Origin: an uncultured Pelagibacteraceae bacterium
Lineage (GTDB): Bacteria; Pseudomonadota; Alphaproteobacteria; Pelagibacterales; Pelagibacteraceae
Assembly: GCA_902535745.1 (NCBI GenBank)
Contig: CACAUR010000004.1
Span: 1 to 64,000, forward strand
Length of the DNA stretch: 64,000 nt
Reading direction: 5' to 3'
This document shows, one piece after another, positions 23,344 to 36,275 of this stretch (positions are counted from its first letter, which is position 1; each line of letters opens with the position of its first letter). The notes beneath the pieces were generated by a model, which was given only the letters and a program-made list of their open reading frames with translations, had not been told where the DNA came from and searched no databases. A program made the position numbers and the translations under genes.

Positions 23344-24741
23344 ATGAGGGGTCTCAGATCAACATTTTCAATTATAATTTTTATATTATTCAGTCACTCA
23401 GCAATTTCACAAGAAAGACCCGCTTCATTTGCTGATTTAACAGAAAAGTTAATGCCAGCCGTTGTAAATATCTCAACATCAACAACTGTTGTTAAAAATG
23501 TAAATCCTTTTCCATTTGAGTTTCCACCGGGATCACCTTTTGAAGACATGTTTAAAGAGTTTGGTACACCTCAAAAAAGAAAATCAAGCGCATTAGGCTC
23601 AGGCTTTATAATTGATAAAAAAGGAATTGTTATAACTAACAACCACGTAATTCAAGGTGCAGAAGATATATTTATCAGAGCAAATGATGATAAAGAATAT
23701 AAAGCAAAAATTTTAGGAACCGATCCTTTGTCTGATGTTGCGGTTTTACAAATTATTACTGATGATAAATTTGAAACAGTTAAATTTGGAAATTCAGATA
23801 CTGCAAGAATTGGAGATTGGGTCATAGCAATTGGAAATCCATTTGGACTAGGTGGAACAGTAACTGCAGGAATAGTTTCAGCAAGAAATAGAAATATTGG
23901 CATGGCTCGTTATGAAGATTTTATTCAAACTGATGCATCTATAAACTCAGGAAATTCTGGAGGTCCCTTATTTAACATGAAAGGAGAAGTGGTAGGAATT
24001 AATACTGCTATATTAGGTCAATCAGGATCTATCGGTATTGGATTTGCTATCCCATCAAATAGTGCCAAAATAGTAATAGATCAACTTTTAGAATTTGGTG
24101 AAACAAAAAGAGGTTGGTTAGGGGTAAGAATTCAAACAGTTACAAAAGAAATAGCAGATGTAGAAAAATTGAAAAAAGCACGAGGTGCATTAGTTGCAAG
24201 TGTTGCACCGGGTAGTCCATCAGATAAAGCTGGGATAAAGGATGGTGATATAATTTTAGAGTTTGATGGTAAAAAGATTAATGAGATGCAAGAACTTCCT
24301 TTAATTGTTGCACAGACAAAAGTTGGAAAAGTCGTAAATGTTAAAGTTTGGAGAAACAAAAAAGAAATTACAAAAAAAATTACGTTAGGAAGATTAGAAA
24401 CTTCTGAGGATTTTAAAGCAGAAAAACCAACAAAACCTAAAGCAACTTTCATAGATGGTTTAAAAATTGAAGTAAGAAAAATAACAAGAGATGACTTAGT
24501 AGAGAAAAAAATTCCACTAAACACAACTGGGGTGGTGATCACAAAGATAGATACAGAAAGTCCAATTAATTATCTTAAAGTTGGTGATTTAATAGTAGAA
24601 GCTCAAAAAAGAAATATTAAGAGTGCAACAGAACTTAATAATTTAGTAAATGCAGCTTTAAAAACATTAAGTAAAACAATTTTAATAGCTGTAATTAATG
24701 ATCAAAATCAAAAAAGATATATAGGTGTTAAATTAAAATAA
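23344..24741 (+). CDS. degP: Periplasmic serine protease Do/HtrA (DegP)
   Basis: GSGFIIDKKGIVITNNHVI, TDASINSGNSGGPLFNMKGEVVGINTAI, C-terminal PDZ domains. Confidence 0.95.
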   Translation: MRGLRSTFSIIIFILFSHSAISQERPASFADLTEKLMPAVVNISTSTTVVKNVNPFPFEFPPGSPFEDMFKEFGTPQKRKSSALGSGFIIDKKGIVITNNHVIQGAEDIFIRANDDKEYKAKILGTDPLSDVAVLQIITDDKFETVKFGNSDTARIGDWVIAIGNPFGLGGTVTAGIVSARNRNIGMARYEDFIQTDASINSGNSGGPLFNMKGEVVGINTAILGQSGSIGIGFAIPSNSAKIVIDQLLEFGETKRGWLGVRIQTVTKEIADVEKLKKARGALVASVAPGSPSDKAGIKDGDIILEFDGKKINEMQELPLIVAQTKVGKVVNVKVWRNKKEITKKITLGRLETSEDFKAEKPTKPKATFIDGLKIEVRKITRDDLVEKKIPLNTTGVVITKIDTESPINYLKVGDLIVEAQKRNIKSATELNNLVNAALKTLSKTILIAVINDQNQKRYIGVKLK

Positions 24742-24742
24742 C

Positions 24743-25654
24743 ATGGACTTAAAGTCCAAAATCATTCTTATTGCTGGTCCTACAGCTTCTGGAAAATCAA
24801 AAATAGCAATCAACTTAGCGAAAAAAATTAATGGAGAAATTGTTAATGCTGACAGTATGCAAGTTTATAAACAACTTAAAATTTTAACAGCAAGACCTTC
24901 AGAAAAAGATCAAAAAACTATTAAACACCATTTATTTGGCATCATTGATATGCGGAAAAGATTTTCGACTGGCCAATGGCTTAAAAAGTGCATCAAAATA
25001 ATTAATCTAATTAGAAAAAAGAATAAAACTCCAATTATTGTTGGTGGAACTGGCCTTTATTTTAAAGCTTTAGTGGATGGGCTAGTAAGCATTCCAAAGT
25101 TTAAACCTTCAGAAAAAAACAAGATACTTAAGCTTCATAAAAAATTGGGCCAAAAACAATTTTATAAAAAATTAGTCAAATTAGATCCTGTCTCTAAAAA
25201 ATTTATTAATTCAAATGATGTTAATAGATCAATAAGAGCATACGAAGTTAAAAAGCTTACAAAAAAATCGTTATACAAATGGTTTAAAGAAACAAAGACC
25301 TTTTTTGATAAGAATGAGTTTGTGATGACTTATGTGGATTATCCAAGAGACAAATTAATAAATAATATCAAAAAAAGAATAGATAGGATGTTTGATTTAG
25401 GAGCCATAAAAGAAGTTAAGAAATTTAATCTCATACAAATTAACAAACTGAATAGCGTAAATCATGTGATTGGTATTAAAGAGATAAACTCTTTTTTAAG
25501 TAAAAAAGCTGAATTGAACGATATTAAAGAACAGATATTAATAAAAACTAGACAATACGCCAAAAGACAGAGCACTTGGTCTCGAGGTCATATGATTAAT
25601 TGGCACAAAATTGATCCAAAATCAAAAAATCCATTCAAAAAAATTTTAAAATAA
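24743..25654 (+). CDS. miaA: tRNA dimethylallyltransferase MiaA
   Basis: AGPTASGKSKIAINLA, NADSMQVYKQL, IIVGGTGLYFKALVDG. Confidence 0.96.
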   Translation: MDLKSKIILIAGPTASGKSKIAINLAKKINGEIVNADSMQVYKQLKILTARPSEKDQKTIKHHLFGIIDMRKRFSTGQWLKKCIKIINLIRKKNKTPIIVGGTGLYFKALVDGLVSIPKFKPSEKNKILKLHKKLGQKQFYKKLVKLDPVSKKFINSNDVNRSIRAYEVKKLTKKSLYKWFKETKTFFDKNEFVMTYVDYPRDKLINNIKKRIDRMFDLGAIKEVKKFNLIQINKLNSVNHVIGIKEINSFLSKKAELNDIKEQILIKTRQYAKRQSTWSRGHMINWHKIDPKSKNPFKKILK

Positions 25655-25670
25655 TTTCTGCTAAAACTTG

Positions 25671-25700
25671 ACCAATTAGCTCAACTTCAGCTAGATTGGT
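25671..25700 (+). promoter_or_regulatory. Hairpin immediately upstream of the ilvB start codon
   Basis: ACCAATTAGCT-caacttc-AGCTAgATTGGT: 11-bp stem with one bulged G, ending 3 nt before ATG 25704. Confidence 0.45.
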
Positions 25701-25703
25701 TAA

Positions 25704-27470
25704 ATGTCTAAATTATATTCAGGTGCAGAAATTGTTTTCAAATGTCTTGAGGCTCAAGATGTTGAATATATATTTGGATATCCTGGTGGTGCAGTTCTTC
25801 CAATTTATGATGAATTAAAAAATCATGAAAGTATAAAACATATTTTAGCAAGACATGAACAAGGTGCAGGACATGCAGCAGAAGGTTATGCAAGATCTTC
25901 GGGTAAGCCTGGTGTTGTATTAGTTACTTCTGGACCAGGAGCAACAAATGCTGTCACCGCTTTGACAGATGCATACATGGACTCTATACCGTTAGTTTGT
26001 ATATCTGGACAAGTTCCAACACATTTAATTGGAACAGATGCATTTCAGGAATGCGATACAACAGGAATAACAAGACCATGTACAAAACATAATTGGCTTG
26101 TAAAGGATGTAAAAGATTTATCTAAAATTATACATAAAGCTTTTGAAGTTGCCACAACCGGAAGACCAGGACCTGTTCTGGTTGATATACCGAAAGATAT
26201 TCAATTCCAAAAAACAAAATACGTTAATTCAATTAAAAGAAAAAAATTAAATGGTAAAATTCATAATAAATTTAATCAAGGCGAAATCGATCAATTTGTA
26301 AAGTTGATGGTTAATTCATCTAAGCCGATATTGTACACAGGTGGTGGTGTAATTAATTCTGGACCAAAAGCAAGCGAACTATTAAGAGAGCTTGTGTCTC
26401 TTACTGGTTTTCCAATAACTTCAACTTTGCAAGGCTTAGGATCATATCCTGGAGACGACAATCAATTTTTAGGAATGCTTGGTATGCATGGAACTTATGA
26501 AGCGAACAATGCTATGCATGATTGTGATTTGATGATTAACATTGGCGCGAGATTTGATGATAGGATAACTGGAAAGATAGATGAATTTTCACCAAAATCT
26601 AAAAAAGTTCATATAGATATTGATCCATCATCTATAAATAAAAATATAAAAGTTGATTTACCAATCGTTGGCGATGTTTCTGAAGTAATGCTTTCAGTAA
26701 TAAAGACCCTTAAGAAAAAACATCCAAATTTTGCAAGTTCAAATAAAGAAAAAACTTCAAAATGGTGGGAGAAAATTTCTAAATGGAGATCAGTCAACTC
26801 ACTTAATTTTATAAACAGTGATAAAACAATAAAACCACAGCACGCTATTCAAAGATTGTATGAGCTTACAAAAGATAAAGATACTTACATTACTACGGAA
26901 GTAGGTCAGCATCAAATGTGGGCAGCTCAACATTACAAATTTAATAAACCAAACAGATGGATGACATCTGGAGGCTTGGGAACGATGGGATACGGTTTGC
27001 CTGCAGCAGTTGGTGTTCAAATTGCACATCCTGATAAATTAGTAGTTGATATAGCTGGAGAAGCCTCAGTATTGATGACAATACAGGAGATGTCTACTGC
27101 GATTCAATATAATTTACCTATTAAAATTTTTATTTTAAACAACGAGTATATGGGAATGGTAAGACAATGGCAGGAACTGCTTCATGAAAAAAATTATTCA
27201 GAAAGTTACACTGCAGCGCTTCCAGATTTTGTAAAACTAGCTGAAGCTTATGGATGTGTGGGCATAAGAGCCAAAACTCCTGATGAGCTTGATGAAAAAA
27301 TTAAAGAAATGATAAATGTGAACAAACCAGTTATTTTTGATTGTCTAGTTGACAAAGAAGAAAATTGTTTTCCAATGATACCGTCAGGTAAACCACATAA
27401 CCAAATGTTGTTAGGGCCAAATGATCAAAAAGAAAACAAGATCACTGGAAAAGGAAAAACTTTAGTTTAA
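25704..27470 (+). CDS. ilvB: Acetolactate synthase large subunit
   Basis: YIFGYPGGAVLPIYDEL, ARHEQGAGHAAEGYARSSGKPGVVLVTSGPGATN, TPP-binding region GLGTMGYGLPAAVG. Confidence 0.96.
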   Translation: MSKLYSGAEIVFKCLEAQDVEYIFGYPGGAVLPIYDELKNHESIKHILARHEQGAGHAAEGYARSSGKPGVVLVTSGPGATNAVTALTDAYMDSIPLVCISGQVPTHLIGTDAFQECDTTGITRPCTKHNWLVKDVKDLSKIIHKAFEVATTGRPGPVLVDIPKDIQFQKTKYVNSIKRKKLNGKIHNKFNQGEIDQFVKLMVNSSKPILYTGGGVINSGPKASELLRELVSLTGFPITSTLQGLGSYPGDDNQFLGMLGMHGTYEANNAMHDCDLMINIGARFDDRITGKIDEFSPKSKKVHIDIDPSSINKNIKVDLPIVGDVSEVMLSVIKTLKKKHPNFASSNKEKTSKWWEKISKWRSVNSLNFINSDKTIKPQHAIQRLYELTKDKDTYITTEVGQHQMWAAQHYKFNKPNRWMTSGGLGTMGYGLPAAVGVQIAHPDKLVVDIAGEASVLMTIQEMSTAIQYNLPIKIFILNNEYMGMVRQWQELLHEKNYSESYTAALPDFVKLAEAYGCVGIRAKTPDELDEKIKEMINVNKPVIFDCLVDKEENCFPMIPSGKPHNQMLLGPNDQKENKITGKGKTLV

Positions 27471-28018
27471 TGTCGAAACCTAAATCAGCTTATAGCATCC
27501 CTGGAAAAAAACAAAAAAATGATACGCATATTATTGTTGTTTGGGTTGATAATGAGGCAGGTGTTTTAGCGAGAGTTGTAGGTTTATTTTCTGGAAGAGG
27601 ATATAACATCGAATCTTTAGCAGTTGCGGAAGTAGATCCAAAATTAAATATTTCAAGAATAACAATAGTTACCACAGGAACACCACAGGTAATAGAACAG
27701 ATCAAACTTCAATTAGGAAAATTGGTACCTGTTCATAAAGTTGCTGATTTTATGAGAGGTGATAAAAAAATTATTTTTAAAGAAATGGCTTTACTAAAGA
27801 TTGTGGGTAATAACATTAAAAGAAAGAAAGCCATTAAGTTTTGCAAAAAATTCAATCCTGTTGTATTAGATAAAACAAACAAATCAGTAGTTGTACAAAT
27901 TACTGCTTTAAGAAGAGAGATAGATACTATAATGAATAATCTTAAAAAAATTGGTTTAGTAAGTGTTTCAAGAACTGGTGCTGTTGCAATGACTAGAGGA
28001 GCTGAAGTTTTTAAATAA
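27470..28018 (+). CDS. ilvN: Acetolactate synthase small subunit
   Basis: ACT domain VWVDNEAGVLARVVGLFSGRGYNIESLAVAEV; follows ilvB. Confidence 0.95.
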   Translation: MSKPKSAYSIPGKKQKNDTHIIVVWVDNEAGVLARVVGLFSGRGYNIESLAVAEVDPKLNISRITIVTTGTPQVIEQIKLQLGKLVPVHKVADFMRGDKKIIFKEMALLKIVGNNIKRKKAIKFCKKFNPVVLDKTNKSVVVQITALRREIDTIMNNLKKIGLVSVSRTGAVAMTRGAEVFK

Positions 28019-29056
<1,038 letters not shown>

Positions 29057-29146
29057 TTAAAATCCAATTTTTTAAAAGTTTAGACCTCTTTTGTTTTGCA
29101 ATCTATGCTAGAGAATGTATTATCGTAACAGTTAAATAATTATTAT

Positions 29147-30721
29147 ATGAGTGATAAAGAAAAAGTTTATATCTTCGATACAACAATGAGAGATGGTGAG
29201 CAGTCACCTGGTGCTTCTATGAGTGTTGAGGAAAAGATTCAAATCTCAAGGGTGTTTGATGAAATGGGAATTGATATAATTGAAGCAGGATTTCCAATTT
29301 CATCTCCTGGTGATTTTGAGGCAGTTTCAGAAATAAGTAAAAGTGTTAAGAATTCCATTCCGTGTGGTTTATCAAGAGCATTAAAAAAAGATATAGATGC
29401 GTGTCATGAGTCACTAAGGTTTGCAAAAAGATTTAGAATTCATACTTTTATCTCTACTAGTCCAGTTCATATGAAGCATAAATTGGATATGACCAATGAC
29501 CAAGTTCTAGATGCTATTAAAGAAAGTGTAACTTACGCAAAAAAGTTTACTAACGATGTAGAATGGTCTTGTGAAGATGGAACTAGAACAGATTTAGATT
29601 TTATGTGCAAAACTATTGAGCTAGCTATCAAGTGTGGTGCAACTACAATTAATATACCTGATACCGTTGGATACTCAATTCCTGAGGAATTCGCCAGAAC
29701 TATTACGCATATAAAAAACAATGTGCCGAACATTGATAAAGCAATTATATCAGCACATTGTCATAATGATTTAGGTTTAGCTGTTGCAAATGCTTTAGCA
29801 GGTTTATCAGCAGGAGTTAGACAAATTGAATGTACTATTAATGGAATTGGAGAGAGAGCAGGTAACGCTGCGTTAGAGGAGATTGTTATGGCTATTAAAA
29901 CAAGAAATGATTTAATGCCATATGAAACAGGAATTAAAACTGAACTGATTAGTAAAGCTTCAAAGATAGTTTCAAATGCTACTGGATTTCCAGTTCAATT
30001 TAATAAAGCGATAGTTGGTAAAAATGCTTTTGCACATGAGTCAGGAATTCATCAAGATGGAATGTTAAAAAATAGAGAAACATATGAAATTATGACACCA
30101 GAAAGTGTTGGTGTCAAAAAAACATCTTTAGTGATGGGTAAACATTCTGGTAGACATGCTTTTAAAGATAAATTAAGTGATTTAGGATATTCAGACTTAA
30201 CAGATGATGTTGTGCAAGCAGCATTTGGAAAATTCAAAGTTTTAGCTGATAAAAAAAAACATGTTTATGATGAAGATATTATTGCTTTAGTAGATGATAG
30301 TTTAATAATTGATAATAAAATAAACGCGATCAACCTTAAATCTTTGAAAGTTTTTGCAGGAACAGGAGAACCCCAAAAAGCTGAGATGACATTGGATGTC
30401 TTTGGCGAAATAAAAAAAACTTCACAGACCGGAGATGGCCCGGTTGATGCGACATTTAAGTGTATTAAAGCGTTATATCCTCATGACATGAAGCTTTTAT
30501 TATATCAAGTTCATGCTGTAACAGAGGGTACTGACGCTCAGGCAACAGTAAGTGTCAAGATTGAGGAAAATGACAGATCTACAGTTGGACAATCTGCAGA
30601 TACTGATACATTAGTTGCTTCAGCAAATGCTTACTTGAATGCATTGAATAAAATGTTAATAAAGCGAGAGAAAAAAGCTATGAACGAAAGTATTAAACAT
30701 CAAAAGGTCAAAGGAATTTAA
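29147..30721 (+). CDS. leuA: 2-isopropylmalate synthase
   Basis: IFDTTMRDGEQSPGASM, SAHCHNDLGLAVANALAG, GIHQDGMLK, C-terminal regulatory domain. Confidence 0.96.
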   Translation: MSDKEKVYIFDTTMRDGEQSPGASMSVEEKIQISRVFDEMGIDIIEAGFPISSPGDFEAVSEISKSVKNSIPCGLSRALKKDIDACHESLRFAKRFRIHTFISTSPVHMKHKLDMTNDQVLDAIKESVTYAKKFTNDVEWSCEDGTRTDLDFMCKTIELAIKCGATTINIPDTVGYSIPEEFARTITHIKNNVPNIDKAIISAHCHNDLGLAVANALAGLSAGVRQIECTINGIGERAGNAALEEIVMAIKTRNDLMPYETGIKTELISKASKIVSNATGFPVQFNKAIVGKNAFAHESGIHQDGMLKNRETYEIMTPESVGVKKTSLVMGKHSGRHAFKDKLSDLGYSDLTDDVVQAAFGKFKVLADKKKHVYDEDIIALVDDSLIIDNKINAINLKSLKVFAGTGEPQKAEMTLDVFGEIKKTSQTGDGPVDATFKCIKALYPHDMKLLLYQVHAVTEGTDAQATVSVKIEENDRSTVGQSADTDTLVASANAYLNALNKMLIKREKKAMNESIKHQKVKGI

Positions 30722-31756
<1,035 letters not shown>

Positions 31757-31762
31757 TAAGCG

Positions 31763-32623
31763 ATGCAAACAAACAGAGATGATTTCATTATTGCAATCAG
31801 ATCTGCGTTTCTTAAAAAAGGAACTCAACAAAGATTTTCGTTAATAGCTCTTATACTTTTTTCAATTTTTATAATAGTACTTGGTAAATATAATTTTAAA
31901 GGGGTAAATTTTTTACAATTATCTATAAAAGAAATTGTTTATAGAACAACTTTTATTGTGTCTGTTCCAGAAAATTTTGCCATAAGTAGTTATCAAAAAA
32001 TACGTGATCATTTTAATTTATATTCAAATTACGAAAATTTAAAAAAAGATTATGAAAGCCTTAAGGCAACAAAGTTAAACACAGATTTCTTAAAATCTGA
32101 AAACGAGGCACTTAAATCTAAAATTAATGATGTATCTACAGAATCGTCTGAGCTGTTAGCAAAAGTAATTATAGACAAAAAAAGCCCATTTTTAAGATCT
32201 GTGATAATTAACAGAGGCAGTAAAGATAATGTGATTTTAGGAATGGCAGTTTTAGATGGAAAATTTCTTGTAGGAAAAGTTGTAGAAGTAAATTATTCAA
32301 CTTCAAGAGTTTTATTATTATCTGATTTAAATAGTAAAATTCCTGTATCTATAGAACCAAATGGTATCCAGTCAATACTTTCAGGAAGTGGATCAGATTT
32401 TGGAGAAATTCAATACATTAAAGAGGATTATGAGTTAGATAGTGACTTTGAAATCTTCACATCTGGATCGGGTGGAATTTTCCGTTCTGGAATTCCAATT
32501 GGAAAAACAATTTTAAATGCTGGATCTAGTCTAAATACCGTAAAAGTTAAATTCCATTCGGATTTTTCTCAATTACGTTTGGTAAAAATTGTTTCTTTTA
32601 GAGAGGTAAAACAAAATGATTGA
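31763..32623 (+). CDS. mreC: Rod-shape-determining protein MreC
   Basis: N-terminal TM, coiled coil, beta domain (AKVIIDKKSPFLRSVIINRGSKDNVILGMAVL); follows mreB. Confidence 0.92.
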   Translation: MQTNRDDFIIAIRSAFLKKGTQQRFSLIALILFSIFIIVLGKYNFKGVNFLQLSIKEIVYRTTFIVSVPENFAISSYQKIRDHFNLYSNYENLKKDYESLKATKLNTDFLKSENEALKSKINDVSTESSELLAKVIIDKKSPFLRSVIINRGSKDNVILGMAVLDGKFLVGKVVEVNYSTSRVLLLSDLNSKIPVSIEPNGIQSILSGSGSDFGEIQYIKEDYELDSDFEIFTSGSGGIFRSGIPIGKTILNAGSSLNTVKVKFHSDFSQLRLVKIVSFREVKQND

Positions 32624-33125
32624 AATTTCAAAAATATCAATTTTAAATAAAATTTTTAATTCTTTACCAATTATTATATTATTTATGTCAGTTCTTAACG
32701 AATTTGATTTTAACTATCTTAACTTTAAATATTTTTCATTTAATTTCCCATTTATATTAATTTTTTATTGGAGCCTAAAAGGTGGAGAAAAGCTAGGATA
32801 TGGCCTTGTTTTTATTGCAGGTTTGATAAATGATGTTGTTGTTGGGTTACCGATGGGTATAAGCAGCCTTTCATATCTGTTGATATGTGGTTTTGCAGTA
32901 TACTTAAGAAATATAACCTTAAGGCCTAATTTAGTTAAAGACTGGCTTTTTTTTCTATTCACCATCTCTCTTGTGAATTCAATAATTTACATCGTTCTAA
33001 TTATATTCTTTGGAATAGATATGAACTATTATTTCTTATTTTTTAATATAATTTTTACATTTATGTTTTATTATGTTTTTTCGTATATTTTCGATTATTA
33101 CTCAAAATTTAATATTACGAGATAA
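32616..33125 (+). CDS. mreD: Rod-shape-determining protein MreD
   Basis: Polytopic 169-aa protein between mreC and mrdA (FIAGLINDVVVGLPMGISSLSYLL). Confidence 0.85.
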   Translation: MIEISKISILNKIFNSLPIIILFMSVLNEFDFNYLNFKYFSFNFPFILIFYWSLKGGEKLGYGLVFIAGLINDVVVGLPMGISSLSYLLICGFAVYLRNITLRPNLVKDWLFFLFTISLVNSIIYIVLIIFFGIDMNYYFLFFNIIFTFMFYYVFSYIFDYYSKFNITR

Positions 33126-33127
33126 TT

Positions 33128-35108
33128 ATGTTTGATGGTGGAGGAGATTCAGGATACAAAAAACTTAGCACGGTTAATAGAAGAATGTTCATTATGACTG
33201 CTGCTAAATTAGTAGTATTTGGTGGAATTATAACAAGACTTTTCACTCTTCAAATAAATGAGAATAAAAAATATTTAACTTTATCTGATAAAAATCGATT
33301 AAGAGAATGGAGATTGCCCCCTGTTAGAGGAGATTTTGAAGATTTTTTTGGAAATAAAATTGCAAGCAATTTAAAAGTTTATCAATTACATGTGGTACCT
33401 GAACAAGTAGAAGATTTTAGATATTTAATGATAAGACTAAGAGATATCTTGGATATAGACCCTCAAACTTTTAAAAAAATTTTAAAAAAAAGAAGCCAGC
33501 AAAAATCATGGGAAACACTGATAATATCAGAAAATTTAAGCTGGGATCAGTTTGCAAAAATAAATTTCTACCTTCATGAATTATCAGGTGCTAAGCCTGT
33601 TCTTTCAGTTGCAAGAAACTATCCTTATAACGAAAAATATACTCACTTGCTTGGATATGTTGCTCAGGCAAGTGAAAAAGATTTAATCGAAAATGAAGTT
33701 ATTAAGAAAAGTCACGTTCCTGGTTTAAGAGTTGGGAAAATTGGTTTAGAAAAAACTTATGAAAATCAATTGATTGGCTCGAATGGTATTCAAAGATATG
33801 AAGTAAATGCATACGGTAAACGAATTAATCAGATTGATTTTGTTGAAGGAAAAAAAGGGACCAATATTAAACTAACAGTCGATACTGAAATACAAGCTCA
33901 ATGTAACGAACTTCTTAAGGATAAAGCAGGATCAATATGCGTTATGGACATTTATACTGGTGAATTAATTGCCATGCATTCTTCCCCATCTTTCGATCCA
34001 AATTTATTTTTATATGGAATAAGTCATGAAAATTGGAATGAAATACTGAATAATCCAAAAAAGCCTTTGGTAAATAGATCTATACAAGGTTTATATCCTC
34101 CCGGATCAACTATTAAACCAATTGTTGCACTTTCTGCACTTGAAAATGATGTGATCTCAACAAAGTTTAAAGTTAACTGCACTGGCAAAACAGAAATGTA
34201 CGGGCAAACATATCACTGTTGGAAAGACACAGGTCATGGCATCGTAGACTTAAGAAAAGCTCTTCAAGTGTCCTGTGATACCTTTTTTTATGAAATGTCA
34301 AGAAGACTTGGAGTGGATAGATTAAATCTTACAGCCAAAAAATTTGGTCTAGGTGAAAAGGTATTTAATGGAACTTACAACGAAGAAAAAAAAGGATTAA
34401 TACCATCAACACAATGGAAAAAGAATGCGTTAGGAAGAGGATGGGTTTTAGGAGAAACTTTAATTACTGGTATAGGCCAAGGATATATGCAGACAACTCC
34501 ACTTCAACTATGTCTTATGACTGCTCAACTTGCAAATGGAGGTTTTAAGATTAAACCAAAAATAATCTACGATAAAAAAAAGTGACTCTTATGAAAAAAT
34601 AAAGGCTGAAATGGAAAAAAATAGAATTGAACTATTAAGCGACTTCCAACAAGATGATGCATTGGTTGACTTTTCTTTAGAGAAGAAAAAAGGTGATACC
34701 GATCTTTATAAACCTTTGTATAGAAACCAGGAAAATGTAAAATTTGTTCTTGAAGCTATGTTTGCATCTACAAACGAAGTCACAGGCACATCCTATTCAT
34801 CAAGGATTAACGATAAAAAATACCAATTTGCAGGAAAAACTGGAACTTCTCAGGTCAAAAAAATTACAGAGATACAAAGAGAACTTGATCTAGATATATC
34901 TCAAATTCCTTATGAAGAAAGGGATCATGCTTTATATGTAGCATTTGGACCATATGTTAATCCAAGATATGCTTTAAGTGTTTTTGTGGAACACGGTGGG
35001 GCGGGAAGTTCTGCTGCAGCACCTTTAGCAAAAAAACTATTTAAAACAATTATTGATAGACACGAAGAAAGAGAAAAAATAAGAGAAAAAAGTTTAATGG
35101 AAATATAA
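33128..35108 (+). CDS. mrdA: Penicillin-binding protein 2, frameshifted into two ORFs (33128-34585 and 34611-35108)
   Basis: First ORF has transpeptidase SxxK region (GLYPPGSTIKPIV); second ORF has KTGTSQ. Removing one A from the A8 run (34574-34581) joins them in frame. Confidence 0.9.
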
Positions 35109-36233
35109 ATGTTTAAAGAGACAGCACTAAGTGGACAAACAACATTCTTTCAAAAATTAAGATCAATTGATTACATTCTTTTAATCTGTATTTTAATATT
35201 AGGAATCATAAGTTCTTTAGCAATGTATGCAACTGACGGAGGTGAACTTTTATACCATACAAAAAGTCATGTCTTAAGATTTATAATTTTCTTTGTAATG
35301 ATGTTTGCTCTGTCTTTCTTAAATATTAGATTTTGGCATGCAACTGGTTATCTATTTTATATTGTAGTTTTGGGATTACTTATATGGGCATCTCTTTACG
35401 GAATTACTGCCTCTGGTTCTCAAAGATGGGTCGATTTGTACTTTATAAATCTTCAACCGTCAGAATTGATGAAAATTGCTATTATAGTTTGTTTTGCAAA
35501 ATTTTATCACAGAGCCCAGATAAATCAGATTAACAACTTTAAAAATTTACTTGTTCCAATGATGATATTGATTTTACCAATATTATTAGTTGTCAGCCAA
35601 CCAGACTTAGGAACTTCAATTTTAATTGCATTAAGTGGAATTATAGTGCTCTGGCTTGCGGGCATTAACTTAAAATATTTTATATATTCAGGTTTATTTT
35701 TATTAATTTCACTGCCCTTTGTTATTGCATTTTTAAAACCTTATCAAAAATTAAGAATTTTAACTTTTTTTAATCCTGATAAAGATCCTTTAGGAGCCGG
35801 CTATCAAATTATTCAATCTAAAATAGCAATAGGATCAGGTGGTCTTACTGGAAAAGGTTTTTTAAAAGGAACGCAAGGTTACCTTGAGTTTTTACCTGAG
35901 AAACATACAGACTTTATTTTCACATTGTTTTCTGAAGAACATGGTTTTATTGGGTCTTTAGCACTTTTATTTATTTACGGAGTAATTATTTATAGGGTCA
36001 TTGATATAGGAAAAAACGCTAGAAGTTTTTTTGGTAAACTATTCTGTTTTGGATTTGCATCATCAATTTTTGTATTTATCACTGTAAATATGTCTATGGT
36101 TTTAGGTTTGTTGCCAATAGTTGGTTCCCCTTTACCGATAATGTCTTATGGTGGTTCTTCAATGTTAGCAACGATGATAGGTTTTAGTATTGTGATGAGT
36201 ACAAAAATTTATCAAAAGCAGCTAATTGCTTAA
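35109..36233 (+). CDS. rodA: Rod-shape-determining protein RodA (SEDS family)
   Basis: QPSELMKIAIIVCFAKFYH, QPDLGTSILIALSG, LPIVGSPLPIMSYGGSSML. Confidence 0.95.
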   Translation: MFKETALSGQTTFFQKLRSIDYILLICILILGIISSLAMYATDGGELLYHTKSHVLRFIIFFVMMFALSFLNIRFWHATGYLFYIVVLGLLIWASLYGITASGSQRWVDLYFINLQPSELMKIAIIVCFAKFYHRAQINQINNFKNLLVPMMILILPILLVVSQPDLGTSILIALSGIIVLWLAGINLKYFIYSGLFLLISLPFVIAFLKPYQKLRILTFFNPDKDPLGAGYQIIQSKIAIGSGGLTGKGFLKGTQGYLEFLPEKHTDFIFTLFSEEHGFIGSLALLFIYGVIIYRVIDIGKNARSFFGKLFCFGFASSIFVFITVNMSMVLGLLPIVGSPLPIMSYGGSSMLATMIGFSIVMSTKIYQKQLIA

Positions 36234-36275
36234 TTTGTCGCAATAATTTTTCACATTGATATTGTATCTTTAGTA

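Noticed and set aside
24132-24542. 136-aa antisense ORF within degP
   Set aside because: Longest shadow ORF in the window, but it lies opposite the conserved PDZ coding region, has Ser/Phe/Val-rich shadow-type composition, and shows no independent start signal.
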